A stretch of 64,000 nucleotides of DNA from DTYU01 sp040757355 (GTDB taxonomy: Bacteria; Bacillota; Desulfotomaculia; Desulfotomaculales; Ammonificaceae): contig JBFLWY010000006.1 of assembly GCA_040757355.1 (NCBI GenBank), forward strand, positions 1-64,000. Reading direction: 5' to 3'. The translations under genes and the position numbers were made by a program. The notes beneath the pieces were generated by a model. It was given only the letters and a program-made list of their open reading frames with translations, ran no database searches and was not told the origin of the DNA. Below, piece by piece: positions 35,625 to 45,113 of the stretch (position 1 is the stretch's first letter; each line of letters starts with the position of its first letter).

Positions 35625-36385
35625 TTGTTGTCGATGACTTGAGGGTGGTTTATAACCCCCCGGGTACCCCGGTGACGGCACTCGAAGGGGTGTCGTTTCG
35701 GGTTGGGAAGGGTGAAACCTGTGCCATTATCGGTCCCTCGGGGTGCGGGAAGAGTACGCTTCTCTACGTATTAGCAGGGCTGCTAAGGAACTTTCAGGGC
35801 AAGGTTGTTGTCGCGGGGGAGCCGGTAAAACCCGGACGTAGCAAGACTGCGCTGATACTTCAGGACTACGGTCTTTTGCCCTGGAAAAACACTTTTGACA
35901 ACGCCTGCCTCGGGCTTGAAATCAGGAGAGTGCCCCGGAATGTGCGGGAAGCTGCGGTAAAGCTGATACTTCACGAGCTTGGGCTTTATGAACTCAGGAT
36001 GCTGTATCCCGGACAACTCTCAGGCGGTCAACGACAGCGTGTGGCAATCGCCCGGGCGCTGGCGCTGGAACCGGACCTGCTTTTGATGGATGAACCGTTT
36101 TCTTCACTTGATGCCCTGACCCGGGAGGCTCTCCAGGAAAACCTCTTGGAGATTTGGGGTCGAACGGGATGTACGATTGTCCTCGTGACCCACAGCATTG
36201 AGGAAGCGGTATTTTTAGGCAGCCAGGTGGTGGTTCTTTCCCCACGGCCGGGTAAGGTTGTGGCCACCTACCCGAATGTTGGTGCAGGAGATAAGCTCTG
36301 GCGGCGGGATCCGGAGTTCTATAAGGTCTGTTCAGCATTGCGCCAACAACTGGCAGGAGGCATAGATGATACGCAGGGGGTTTGA
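35621..36385 (+). CDS. ABC transporter ATPase (SsuB/TauB-like)
   Basis: The protein has 254 residues. Walker A is GPSGCGKST, the signature is LSGGQRQRVAIARALA, Walker B is LLLMDEPFSSLD and the His switch is in VLVTHSIEEAV. The GTG start overlaps the stop of the binding-protein gene. It powers the importer encoded by 34668-37106. Confidence 0.93.
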   Translation: MIVVDDLRVVYNPPGTPVTALEGVSFRVGKGETCAIIGPSGCGKSTLLYVLAGLLRNFQGKVVVAGEPVKPGRSKTALILQDYGLLPWKNTFDNACLGLEIRRVPRNVREAAVKLILHELGLYELRMLYPGQLSGGQRQRVAIARALALEPDLLLMDEPFSSLDALTREALQENLLEIWGRTGCTIVLVTHSIEEAVFLGSQVVVLSPRPGKVVATYPNVGAGDKLWRRDPEFYKVCSALRQQLAGGIDDTQGV

Positions 36386-37106
36386 GGCGGTTATCGCGGT
36401 TGCGGCCCTCTTTCTTTTGTGGGCACTGGTAGCGTCAACCTTAAAACTTGAAGCTCTGTCCTCGCCGTGGGCGGCTTTTAGGGTGTTCCTTCGAGACTTG
36501 AACGGTCCGCTTGGATGGCACCTGCTGGTCAGCACTTACCGGGTCTTGGCCGGTATCGTGCTGTCAGTTCTCACCGCCGTACCCTTTGGCTTTTTTCTGG
36601 GAAGAAACCCTACCGCGGACCGTTTCGTTACCCCCTTTATTTACCTGCTCTATCCTGTCCCCAAAATAGTATTGCTGCCCGTCTTAATCGCGCTTCTCGG
36701 TATAGGCGACACAACCAAAATATTTCTCATCACGCTCATTCTGTTCTTTCAAATACTGCTGCCGGTAAGAGACGGGGTTCGGTACGTACCGGCTGCGCTA
36801 ATAGACTCGGTAATATCCCTGGGAGCGAATACCAGAGCGATTTACCGTCACGTTATTTGGCCTGCGGTGCTGCCGGACATACTGACCGCCCTTAGGGTTG
36901 CATCCGGAACGGCGATTGCGGTTTTGTTCTTTGCTGAGACCATCAGCAGTCAGGAGGGTCTGGGCTACTACATCTTCGACGCATTATCAAGCTGGGCCTA
37001 TCCGGAGATGTATGCCGGTATAATCGCCATGGGGCTGTTGGGATTTTTAATCTACACGGTTCTCGACTGGTTGGAAAGACGTCTCTGTGCCTGGAAGCAT
37101 ATTTAG
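36366..37106 (+). CDS. ABC transporter permease (SsuC/TauC-like)
   Basis: The protein has 246 residues with about six helices. The permease EAA-type loop is seen in SLGANTRAIYRHVIWPAVLPDI. The gene overlaps the ATPase gene by 20 bases and completes the transporter. A weak GCCG/CGGT hairpin with TTTTTTT at 37231-37255 may end the operon. Confidence 0.92.
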   Translation: MIRRGFEAVIAVAALFLLWALVASTLKLEALSSPWAAFRVFLRDLNGPLGWHLLVSTYRVLAGIVLSVLTAVPFGFFLGRNPTADRFVTPFIYLLYPVPKIVLLPVLIALLGIGDTTKIFLITLILFFQILLPVRDGVRYVPAALIDSVISLGANTRAIYRHVIWPAVLPDILTALRVASGTAIAVLFFAETISSQEGLGYYIFDALSSWAYPEMYAGIIAMGLLGFLIYTVLDWLERRLCAWKHI

Positions 37107-37778
37107 GAGCCCCTTTAGAATCTATCTTCCTGTCTTTTTAAGATAACGATAAATTCTTTTGAGGTGGCATGGGGACCGAGTTTCCGGGTAGAAAGACCGT
37201 TTATCCCCGTATCACAGTTCTGCCTTGACTCAAGCCGGCGTGACGGTTTTTTTGTTGCTGCATGGGTTTCCGATACGTGTGGTAAAGCCGCAGGCTTCCC
37301 GTTCAATAACTTGGCAATTCCGTGAGGTTGTCTGCATATGATTTACAGGAGTTGTCCAAAAATGACGGGGGAGGTACGGTAAAAATGGAACTTGCCAGGC
37401 TGAGCATCTGGAAGAGATCGAGAGACTCGTATGCGAAAAGGAGTGCGGGGTAGAGAATGCAAAGTGTGTAAAAGTGGAGATCTGAGGTATCTGAAAATCG
37501 TAGAAAATTCGGTTGCGTGGCGAAGGCGGGGAGTTATCTCACCGCTTTTTGCTTTCAGAAAGCAAGGGATTAGTGTGCGAAAAAGTCGCTAAAAGCCGCG
37601 ACAAAGCAAAGAGGCAAAGAGGCGACGTTCATATCGAGAAAATAGTCCCATATAATTAGGACGTCTGTCTTATTTTAAAACGTAAGCCCCCTCAATTATT
37701 CTGTAAGAGACGGAGAATTTAATGAAGGGTAAAATGAGGTGAGTGTTACAAATCAATTTGACAGAGGGGGGTTCCGAA
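37107..37778. other. Long gap with no clear gene
   Basis: Between the ABC permease and the stalk-domain gene lie 670 bases. Several short frames occur, one ending in EIERLVCEKECGVENAKC that might be a gene remnant, but none has convincing support. A low-complexity AAGCAAAGAGGCAAAGAGGC tract lies near 37603. The region looks like decayed sequence. Confidence 0.4.
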
Positions 37779-38780
37779 ATGCTGTTGAAAAGAATCACAA
37801 TTTTCGTCGTCTTCATTTTTCTAATGATGAATTTGCTGTCTTTGCCTCAGTTTTCAGTTGCCTGTGCAGAGGAAGAATTATCGGCTTCCGCCGGGACTGA
37901 TGCAGCAAGTGTTAATGAGGGCACGTACGAAGATGAAGCTGTTGATGAGGATGCTTATGAAGAAGACGCCGTCGATGAGGATGCCTATGAAAAGGACCGA
38001 GGTCCAGCATGGGCGCGCGGTGAGCACCCGAGCCTAAAGGGCTTGCGCAGGGCTTACGCCAACGTTTGCCGGAACCAAGCCAGCCTGAGGGCACAGGAAG
38101 TCCTCAGGGGCTTGATCGAGGCACGGACGGTTACCGATTCAATCTACCTGTTCGAACAAGCAACAGGTGAAGAAGAGGACTTGGGAACGCTCACCGGGAA
38201 CGAAGAGGTAAAACAGGCCCTTGCAGCGGAAGCCAAGCGGATCAGAGAGGAAGCACGCAGGCAGCTTCGCGAAAGACAGACGTTGGCGTGGGCACTCAAA
38301 AAACTCGGCAGGTCCCTTGAAAAGCTGGGAGAACGGGTTGAAGCCGAGAAAACTCTGATCGAGGCTGCGGGAATAACGCCGCAAGATGAGTCGATCTACG
38401 AGTATCTTAATGATTTGTATGCCGAGCTGAAAGGAGCACAAGTTCCGGTGTTCATCAAAGGAAAGAAGACGGACTTCGATGTTCCCCCGCAGATAGTGAG
38501 CAGGCGTATGCTGGTACCGTTGCGGAAATTTGCGGAAACCCTCGGATGTACGGTTGATTGGGATTCCAGTACCAGGCAGGTTGTTTTGGTCCGGGGTAAC
38601 AGAGTGGTGGTCCTCGGTGTAGGACAGAATACGGCGACGGTCGACGGAGAGCAGGTTGCTCTTGATGTGGCGGCCGTGATCGTAAACGGCAGGGTATTGG
38701 TCCCGATCAGGTTTGTCAGTGAAACCCTTGACGCCGAGGTCGATTATCACGCAGAGTCTTCAATGGTGGTTGTCAACTGA
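37779..38780 (+). CDS. Secreted stalk-domain (copper amine oxidase N-like) protein
   Basis: The protein has 333 residues. A signal peptide (1-30) is followed by two acidic repeats of the form DEDAYEEDAVDEDAYEKD. A helical, charged middle (about 90-210) resembles DUF5667-type sequence. The C-terminal 100 residues are a copper amine oxidase N-terminal domain: SRRMLVPLRKFAETLGCTVDWD, then NGRVLVPIRFVSETLDAEVDY. These stalk domains are common in surface proteins of clostridia and are usually not oxidases. I take the ATG at 37779 with GAGGGGGG upstream rather than 37743. Confidence 0.82.
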   Translation: MLLKRITIFVVFIFLMMNLLSLPQFSVACAEEELSASAGTDAASVNEGTYEDEAVDEDAYEEDAVDEDAYEKDRGPAWARGEHPSLKGLRRAYANVCRNQASLRAQEVLRGLIEARTVTDSIYLFEQATGEEEDLGTLTGNEEVKQALAAEAKRIREEARRQLRERQTLAWALKKLGRSLEKLGERVEAEKTLIEAAGITPQDESIYEYLNDLYAELKGAQVPVFIKGKKTDFDVPPQIVSRRMLVPLRKFAETLGCTVDWDSSTRQVVLVRGNRVVVLGVGQNTATVDGEQVALDVAAVIVNGRVLVPIRFVSETLDAEVDYHAESSMVVVN

Positions 38781-38807
38781 CCCGAAAAGCTCTACCAGCC
38801 CTGCAGC

Positions 38808-38840
38808 GGCCCCCGGGTGTCCCGGGGGTCGTTGTTTTAC
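38808..38840 (+). terminator. Terminator after the stalk-domain gene
   Basis: GCCCCCGGG pairs with CCCGGGGGT around TGT and is followed by CGTTGTTTTA. Confidence 0.75.
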
Positions 38841-38938
38841 ATAACATAGGGCTCTTTCTCTCTAAGCATTTTTGTGCTATAACAACAATATGAACAACAG
38901 CCCGGTGGCCGTGGGATTAAAGCAGTAACAAGTATTGC

Positions 38939-38966
38939 TTGTATCGGATGCCGGCAGTGTTATAAT
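38939..38966 (+). promoter_or_regulatory. Promoter of hom-thrB-lysC
   Basis: TTGTAT (38939-38944) and TATAAT (38961-38966) are 16 bases apart. The start site would be near 38973, some 250 bases before hom. The nested repeat E is therefore part of the 5' untranslated RNA. Confidence 0.55.
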
Positions 38967-39001
38967 CTCTTATATACGCCTTTGAGGAGAGTCATTCACG
39001 A

Positions 39002-39189
39002 CCCAGCACTCAATGGACTTCTTGCCCTTTGAAGGACAGACCTTCATTGAGCTTAAATGCCCAGCACTCAATAGGACTTTTTGAGCTTTGGAGGAGAGAC
39101 CTTCTTTAGTCTAATGAAGTGATAGCTTTCAAACTTCAAGGTTATATTGAGTGCTGGGTTAAACTTCAAGGATCTTACTGAGTGCTGGG
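39002..39189. repeat. Nested MITE-like repeat E (two units)
   Basis: The outer unit spans CCCAGCACTCAAT at 39002 to CTGAGTGCTGGG at 39189. The inner complete unit occupies 39060-39158. TTAA occurs just before the inner unit and again just after it, suggesting duplication of a TTAA target. It is the inverse of copy D. The following GTCAGTATAAGGTTAAACGT matches the flank after copy A. Confidence 0.85.
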
Positions 39190-39229
39190 TGTCAGTATAA
39201 GGTTAAACGTATTTTCGGAGGAGATTAAG

Positions 39230-40510
39230 TTGAATACTATCGGGATTGGTCTTTTGGGATTCGGAACGGTAGGGCGGGGAGTCTACCGGGTCTTGCAAAA
39301 CAACCGGGAACTGATCGCTGCCCGGTTGGGAGCACAGCTTGAGGTTGTAAAGGTTCTTGTTCGGGATACAGGGAAGGAAAGGGGGATCCCCATTCCTCCC
39401 GAAATGCTTACTACGGACCCGGCAGAGGTGCTTGAAAACCCCGGGGTGAGTATAGTGGTGGAGGTAATGGGAGGGATCGAACCGGCGCGGCGGTATGTTC
39501 TTGAGGCCCTTTCGCGCGGAAAAAGCGTCGTTACCGCAAACAAGGATATGATGGCGGTTTTCGGGCACGAACTTTTTGCGGCGGCGGCCGCCACAGGCGC
39601 CGACCTTTTATTTGAGGCAAGCGTAGCCGGAGGGATACCGGTTATTAAGATTTTGAAAGAAGCATTGACCGGAAACCGCGTCCAGGAAGTCATCGGGATC
39701 ATCAACGGCACAACAAACTACATCCTCTCAAAGATGAGCGACGAGGGCGCCGACTTTGACACGGTGTTGCGGGAGGCACAGGAAAAGGGGTATGCGGAAG
39801 CGGACCCTACCAGCGACATTGAGGGTTTTGACGCAGCACGAAAAATAGCCATCTTAGCTTCGATAGCATTCAACACCCGTGTGACGCTTGACGAGGTCTA
39901 CGTGGAAGGTATAACGAGAATCAAGCCGGAGGATATCAGGTACGCGCGCGAGCTTGGATACGTGATAAAACTGTTGGGTATTGCGAGGGAGGCCCCTGAC
40001 GGCATAGAGGTCCGTGTTCACCCGGCACTGGTATCTTCCGGACACCCGCTTGCCGCGGTCAGCGACGTCTTCAACGCTGTGTTTATCCGGGGTAATGCGG
40101 TTGGCGACACGATGTTTTACGGGCGAGGAGCGGGTGAGTTTCCCACGGCGAGTGCCGTTGTGGGCGACATCATTACCGCGGCGCGAAACATCCGCTGCAA
40201 CGTTCGCGGTATCCTCGGCTGCACGTGTTTTGAGAGCAAGCCGGTGCGCCAAATAACCGCGATCGAGTCGTGTTATTACCTGAGGCTGCAGGTGATAGAC
40301 AGACCGGGGGTTCTTGCCGGAATAGCGGCCGCTTTCGGGAACAACAACGTGAGCCTGGCGGCTGTAATTCAAAAAACGACGGGGGCAATAGCGGAACTTG
40401 TCCTGGTAACTCACCGTGTACGGGAAGCGAATCTCCGGGCGGCAGTTGAAGAACTTAGGTGCCTGCCGACGGTTGAAGCGGTGGCGAACATAATCAGGGT
40501 TGAGGAATAA
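39230..40510 (+). CDS. hom: Homoserine dehydrogenase
   Basis: The protein has 426 residues. The NAD(P) site is GLLGFGTVGRGVYRVL, the catalytic domain includes NGTTNYILSKM and GYAEADPTSDIEGFDAARK, and the C-terminal ACT domain starts near LRLQVIDRPGVLAGIA. It reduces aspartate semialdehyde to homoserine. The TTG start with GGAGGAG upstream is preferred over 39182, which lies in the repeat. It heads the hom-thrB-lysC operon. The same aspartate semialdehyde is the substrate proposed for the DUF39 homocysteine route. Confidence 0.95.
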   Translation: MNTIGIGLLGFGTVGRGVYRVLQNNRELIAARLGAQLEVVKVLVRDTGKERGIPIPPEMLTTDPAEVLENPGVSIVVEVMGGIEPARRYVLEALSRGKSVVTANKDMMAVFGHELFAAAAATGADLLFEASVAGGIPVIKILKEALTGNRVQEVIGIINGTTNYILSKMSDEGADFDTVLREAQEKGYAEADPTSDIEGFDAARKIAILASIAFNTRVTLDEVYVEGITRIKPEDIRYARELGYVIKLLGIAREAPDGIEVRVHPALVSSGHPLAAVSDVFNAVFIRGNAVGDTMFYGRGAGEFPTASAVVGDIITAARNIRCNVRGILGCTCFESKPVRQITAIESCYYLRLQVIDRPGVLAGIAAAFGNNNVSLAAVIQKTTGAIAELVLVTHRVREANLRAAVEELRCLPTVEAVANIIRVEE

Positions 40511-40514
40511 TAAC

Positions 40515-41429
40515 ATGCCCGGTGCCTTGAGGACCTACGTCAGGGTCAAAGTGCCCGCTACCACGGCAAACCTCGGTTCCGGATGCGATTGCCTGAGTCT
40601 CGCGCTGAACCTTTATAACACCGTTACCGTGGGACTTTCAGGCGCGGGATTGGTAATAAGTGTACACGGAGAGGGCAAAGGGCAAATTCCCGAAGATGGT
40701 TCCAACCTCGTGTGGCAGGCCGTAAAGAGGTTATGGGGGAAATGCGGCTTCCCTGTGCCGCCCGGGGTGATGATAACACTGGAAAACGGTATACCGGTTG
40801 CAGCGGGCTTGGGTTCAAGCGCTGCGGCCATCATCGGCGGTTTGACGGCTGCCAATATAATCGCCGGGGACCGGTTTTCAGCCCACGAGATCCTGACTCT
40901 TGCGACGGCGTTGGAGGGACACCCCGATAACATCACCGCCGCGTTTTTTGGTGGTCTAACAGTTGTCGTGGCCGAAGAAAACGGTCTGAAATGGCTAAAA
41001 ATACCGGTTGACCCTGGGTTACAAGCTGTCGCTGCGGTTCCCGATTTTCAAATCTCAACTAAAGATGCCCGTATTGCCCTGCCCCAGAGTTACCGCAGGG
41101 AGGATGCCCTCTATAACGTTGGTCGTGCCGCGCTGCTTGTGGGAGCGTTTGCGTCAAAACGATATGAACTTTTGTCGTCGGCGATGCAGGACAGGTTGTA
41201 CCAGCCCTACCGTGCCTCTTTGGTACCGGGGTTGGGCAGGGTGGTAGAGGCTGCCGTCAAAGCGGGGGCGTTCGGAGCGGCTCTCAGCGGAGCGGGGCCT
41301 GCCGTGGTGGCGATAGCCGGCGGAAATACAGACGCGATTGGCGCGGCCATGATGGAGGCCTTTCGTGGTGCAGGGATAAACGCGCGGGTGTTTACCCTCG
41401 CAGCGGACAACCATGGAGCCGGAGAATAG
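40515..41429 (+). CDS. thrB: Homoserine kinase
   Basis: The protein has 304 residues of the GHMP kinase family. It begins with VKVPATTANLGSGCDCLSL; the ATP loop is GIPVAAGLGSSAAAIIGG and the C-terminal motif GAFGAALSGAGPAVVAIA. It phosphorylates homoserine on the way to threonine. It starts four bases after the hom stop, at ATG 40515 behind GAGG. No threonine synthase gene is seen in the window. Confidence 0.94.
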   Translation: MPGALRTYVRVKVPATTANLGSGCDCLSLALNLYNTVTVGLSGAGLVISVHGEGKGQIPEDGSNLVWQAVKRLWGKCGFPVPPGVMITLENGIPVAAGLGSSAAAIIGGLTAANIIAGDRFSAHEILTLATALEGHPDNITAAFFGGLTVVVAEENGLKWLKIPVDPGLQAVAAVPDFQISTKDARIALPQSYRREDALYNVGRAALLVGAFASKRYELLSSAMQDRLYQPYRASLVPGLGRVVEAAVKAGAFGAALSGAGPAVVAIAGGNTDAIGAAMMEAFRGAGINARVFTLAADNHGAGE

Positions 41430-41508
41430 CGGTCGGTTTTTTCACCTTTGATAGATAACTGCATAAATGATTAATCGTAGAAGAGTTTATGGGGTGGGGA
41501 GAGACAGA

Positions 41509-42732
41509 ATGTTGGTTGTACAAAAGTATGGCGGGAGTTCAGTGGCCGATCCGTCGCGGATCAAGCGGGTCGCCTCGCGGGTTTTGCGAACACGCGCGGA
41601 GGGAAACGAGGTCGTAGTTGTTGTCTCGGCCATGGGAGACACCACAGACGACCTGATCGCCCTGGCAAGGCAGGTAACCGGTGATCCGGATAAACGTGAG
41701 ATGGACCAGCTCTTAAGCACCGGGGAACAGGTTTCCGTTGCCCTCTTAACAATGGCCCTGCACGAAATGGGAGCAGAGGCGATTTCCCTCACCGGACAAC
41801 AGGCGGGGATCGCCACCGACGGCGTTTATGGGAAGGCGGCGATAACAGGTGTTGATACCGAACGGCTGCGGAAAGAGCTTGCCGCCGGTAAGACAATAGT
41901 TGTGGCAGGGTTTCAAGGGATGGCACCGAACGGGGATGTTACCACTTTAGGCAGGGGAGGATCGGACACTACGGCAGTGGCGCTTGCCGTAGCGCTCAGG
42001 GCAGACCGGTGCGAGATTTTTACTGATGTTGATGGGGTTTACACAGCAGATCCGCGGGTGGTACCGGATGCCCGAAAACTGCGGGCGATTTCTTACGACG
42101 AGATGCTGGAACTTGCGAGTTTGGGCGCAGTGGTACTACACCCGCGGTCGGTGGAGTTGGCTAAGCTTTATGGCATGCCGCTGGTAGTCAGGTCGAGTTT
42201 TAACGATAAACCGGGAACGTTAGTGAGGGAGGATTCAGTTATGGAACGGACATATATGGTGAGCGGAGTGGCGCATGACCTGAACGTCGCTAAAGTGGGG
42301 CTTTTTGACGTATTGGACCAGCCGGGAATAGCTTTCCGCCTCTTCGCCGCACTTGCAGCAGAGCAAATTAATGTAGATATGATCATCCAGGGTGCTACCC
42401 GGAACGGGCAAAACGATATCGCCTTTACGGTAAACAGGGACGATCTGAAGAAGGCACTGGCAGCGGTGGAAGTGATAAAGGACACCGTGGGCGCAAAAGG
42501 ATATACGTACGACGACCGCGTAGGAAAGGTTTCAATCGTAGGGGCGGGCATGGTGACACGACCCGGTGTTGCTGCGGCTATGTTCGAAGCACTTGCCGCT
42601 GAGGGTATTAACATTGAAATGATCAGCACTTCGGAAATAAAGGTTTCCTGTGTGATAAAGGAAACGGATGTGGCGCGGGCCGTTCAGGCGCTGCACAAAC
42701 GATTCGGGTTGGACGCATTGAGTGAAGAATGA
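41509..42732 (+). CDS. lysC: Aspartate kinase (ACT-containing)
   Basis: The protein has 407 residues. The kinase domain begins VVQKYGGSSVADPSRI and includes TLGRGGSDTTAVALA and EIFTDVDGVYTADPR. Two ACT domains occupy about residues 265-407, including MISTSEIKVSCVI. It is a class II aspartokinase for the aspartate family. The ATG at 41509 is used. A strong terminator follows. Confidence 0.95.
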   Translation: MLVVQKYGGSSVADPSRIKRVASRVLRTRAEGNEVVVVVSAMGDTTDDLIALARQVTGDPDKREMDQLLSTGEQVSVALLTMALHEMGAEAISLTGQQAGIATDGVYGKAAITGVDTERLRKELAAGKTIVVAGFQGMAPNGDVTTLGRGGSDTTAVALAVALRADRCEIFTDVDGVYTADPRVVPDARKLRAISYDEMLELASLGAVVLHPRSVELAKLYGMPLVVRSSFNDKPGTLVREDSVMERTYMVSGVAHDLNVAKVGLFDVLDQPGIAFRLFAALAAEQINVDMIIQGATRNGQNDIAFTVNRDDLKKALAAVEVIKDTVGAKGYTYDDRVGKVSIVGAGMVTRPGVAAAMFEALAAEGINIEMISTSEIKVSCVIKETDVARAVQALHKRFGLDALSEE

Positions 42733-42741
42733 ACAAATGTC

Positions 42742-42769
42742 ACCGGGGTTATCCCCGGTTTTTTTATGC
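42742..42769 (+). terminator. Terminator of hom-thrB-lysC
   Basis: ACCGGGG pairs with CCCCGGT around TTAT and runs into TTTTTTTA. Confidence 0.85.
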
Positions 42770-42830
42770 TCGGTGTCAACAGATTTAAGACCGTGGTGTT
42801 TTTATTATAAAGAGAGAGCGGGGCGCGTTG

Positions 42831-43340
42831 GTGAGCCGCACTGGTGCGGACGAAAAAGAGGCGGCTTTTCGCGAGATATTCGATAAACATTACCCGGAAC
42901 TGTGCCGCCGGCTGCTGCCGTATTTGGGCGATCAGACCACTGTGGAGGATGTGGTTCAAGAGGCTTTTGTCCGTCTGTACTTCAGACCGCCCGCACGCCA
43001 GGATAACATTCCCGGCTGGCTTTTCCGTGTAGCGGTTAACCTTGCGTACAATCACGTTCGGACCGAGGAGAGACGCCGGAAACGTGAATACAGGGTCTTC
43101 AGGGAGACATTGGGGACAGGGGAGGATGAGGTTTTGCGGCGGGAGGATATCACACAGGTGCGGGAAACGCTTGCCCGGCTGGCGCCGCGAGACCGCTTCT
43201 GCCTTTTGCTGCGATTTCAGGGCTACGGTTACGCTGAGATCGCGGCGGTCTTGCAGGTTGAAACGAGTTCTGTCGGGACAATTCTTGCCCGTGCCCGAGA
43301 ACGTTTCCGGCGGGAATACAGCGGTTTCGGGAAAAGGTGA
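42831..43340 (+). CDS. ECF RNA polymerase sigma factor
   Basis: This encodes about 169 residues. Region 2 has EIFDKHYPELCRRLLPYLGD, then VEDVVQEAFVRLY and WLFRVAVNLAYNHVR. Region 4 has LAPRDRFCLLLRFQGYGYAE and VGTILARARERFRREY. The start is GTG at 42831 or TTG at 42828. The stop overlaps the anti-sigma GTG (GTGA). It should be held inactive by the zinc anti-sigma factor encoded next. Confidence 0.9.
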   Translation: MSRTGADEKEAAFREIFDKHYPELCRRLLPYLGDQTTVEDVVQEAFVRLYFRPPARQDNIPGWLFRVAVNLAYNHVRTEERRRKREYRVFRETLGTGEDEVLRREDITQVRETLARLAPRDRFCLLLRFQGYGYAEIAAVLQVETSSVGTILARARERFRREYSGFGKR

Positions 43341-44281
43341 ACGATATGTGTTACGACCGGGGAGTACTGCAGGCGTTTCTTGACAACGAGCTTCCGGCGA
43401 ACCGGATGGATGCCGTGAGCGAGCATCTTTCCGGGTGTGCGGCATGCCGGAGGGTGCTTCATGAGCTTGAAAGTAACGCAGAATACGTAAATGCGGCAAT
43501 AGAATCTTACACCGAGGGACTTGTTTTCGATAACAGTGCGGAGAGAGCATGGGAGCAGTTCAGCGTCAAACGGTACCGGCGCCGTTGGTGGAGTGTTGTT
43601 GTGAATACTTTGGGGAGCAGGCGGATGGCGATGGTTGCCGTTGCCGCGTCATTAATTGCGGTATTCGTTATGGGCTCTATTATAATCGGTCCGAACCTGC
43701 AGAAGGAGACGGCAAACGTGGAAGCCACGCGGGTGGAAAAGCAGGCTGCAAGACAGGCGCCGGGCGAAAAAGACGACCATGAAGCAGGTACGCTGTCTGC
43801 AGAACCCACGGTGGAAGTCGGGAAGGCGCCGGAAGGGACCGGGGCCGTACGGAGTGCGGTCCCCAGCGAAACACGGGATGGTCAAACCGGAGGGGTTCCT
43901 GCAGCGCCGAAAGCGATGTGGTGCGCCGAGTCTGCGCATATCCCGATAGACCCCTCCACCGTCAGCGATGTTTCTTATAGTGTGGCGGGTGGAGAACCGG
44001 TGCCGGTGACTGGTGAAGAGAAGGAACAACTGGTTACCTGGTTTAATAAGGGGGCCGCCACCGGGCCTAGTCTGCAAGCTGCGGAGAGGGAAACGGATAA
44101 GACCGGTCCGGTACTGAGCTTTACCTTAGCGGACAGCACGGTGATTACAGTCGTCTACTTGAACCCGGAAGAGGTATCGGTAAAACGGCCGGAAGGTGTT
44201 TATTCAATCCGTGCTCCGGAGCTGTCTTTATTCTTGCACCTGAAGGGGGGTGAAGCGATTGACGGAATTGCTGACAGGTAA
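43337..44281 (+). CDS. Zinc-finger anti-sigma factor (zf-HC2)
   Basis: The protein has 314 residues. The N-terminal zinc anti-sigma motif is HLSGCAACRR (HxxxCxxC), following LQAFLDNELPANRMDAVSEH. One membrane helix lies near residues 93-115. A long extracytoplasmic part follows, with a low-complexity Ala/Gly/Glu linker and a folded end. The gene overlaps both the sigma factor gene and the SIMPL gene. Confidence 0.87.
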   Translation: MNDMCYDRGVLQAFLDNELPANRMDAVSEHLSGCAACRRVLHELESNAEYVNAAIESYTEGLVFDNSAERAWEQFSVKRYRRRWWSVVVNTLGSRRMAMVAVAASLIAVFVMGSIIIGPNLQKETANVEATRVEKQAARQAPGEKDDHEAGTLSAEPTVEVGKAPEGTGAVRSAVPSETRDGQTGGVPAAPKAMWCAESAHIPIDPSTVSDVSYSVAGGEPVPVTGEEKEQLVTWFNKGAATGPSLQAAERETDKTGPVLSFTLADSTVITVVYLNPEEVSVKRPEGVYSIRAPELSLFLHLKGGEAIDGIADR

Positions 44282-45008
44282 AAGGTTTTGGGTACTGGTA
44301 CTGGTGATCGGCTGCCTGTTATGTATTTACACTTTCTACGGAATGACAGCCTTTTCGCAGCAATCAGTAAACGCACAAGCGGCGGCCGCGCAGGAGGATT
44401 CGACGGTTACGGTCTGGGGCCAAGGGGAGGTGAAGGCCTCACCTGATTCGGCACAGGTTAATATCGGGGTGATTACACAGGCGAAGAGTGCGAAGGACGC
44501 TCAATCTCAGAATAACCGTATATCAAACGGTGTTATTGCCGCTGTCAAGGACCAGGGCATTCCTAAGGAAGACATCCAGACCAGGGAGTTTTGCATCTGG
44601 CCGCAGCACGATGAAAAGGGCAGAAACATAACCGGGTACCAGGTTAATCACACCCTGTCAATCCGGGTAGTCGGGACGGATAAAGTCGGCCCGGTGATCG
44701 ACACGGCTGTAGCGGCCGGAGCCAACCACATTTACGGAATTTCGTTTGAACGGGAAGATCGGGCGGGTTTAAAACAGGAGGCGCTTAAAAAGGCGGTAAC
44801 GGACGCACGGGAGCGGGCGGATGCCCTGGCGAAGACGGCAGGTAAAAAGGTTGTACGGGTAGTCTCTATTAAAGAGGCCGGCACTGACGATTCCCCTCCG
44901 GTCTACAAAAGGATGGCTATCGAAGCAGGCGGCGCGGGTGCGCCGGTTGAACCCGGTCAGCTTACTGTAACGGCTTCGGTTGAAGTGGTATTCGAGATCG
45001 GCGGATAG
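44250..45008 (+). CDS. SIMPL domain protein (DUF541)
   Basis: The protein has about 250 residues. An N-terminal membrane anchor or signal (about 12-35) precedes a SIMPL/DUF541 domain: VTVWGQGEVKASPDSAQVNI, GIPKEDIQTREFCIWPQ, and AVTDARERADALAKTAGKKV. The family is secreted or periplasmic and linked to oxidative or envelope stress. It overlaps the anti-sigma gene and so belongs to the sigma factor operon. The start may be GTG 44250 or TTG 44259. Confidence 0.87.
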   Translation: MKRLTELLTGKRFWVLVLVIGCLLCIYTFYGMTAFSQQSVNAQAAAAQEDSTVTVWGQGEVKASPDSAQVNIGVITQAKSAKDAQSQNNRISNGVIAAVKDQGIPKEDIQTREFCIWPQHDEKGRNITGYQVNHTLSIRVVGTDKVGPVIDTAVAAGANHIYGISFEREDRAGLKQEALKKAVTDARERADALAKTAGKKVVRVVSIKEAGTDDSPPVYKRMAIEAGGAGAPVEPGQLTVTASVEVVFEIGG

Positions 45009-45033
45009 GGTGTTCTGTAAGGTTGTAATCTGC

Positions 45034-45067
45034 GAGCTGTTCCTGGGAACGGCTCGCTTTAAGTTTT
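45034..45067 (+). terminator. Terminator of the ECF sigma operon
   Basis: CGAGCTGTTCC and GGAACGGCTCG pair around TG and are followed by CTTTAAGTTTT. Confidence 0.75.
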
Positions 45068-45113
45068 GAAAACGAAAGCGGTTTGCATGCTTCACATAAG
45101 AAACCAGAGCGGG

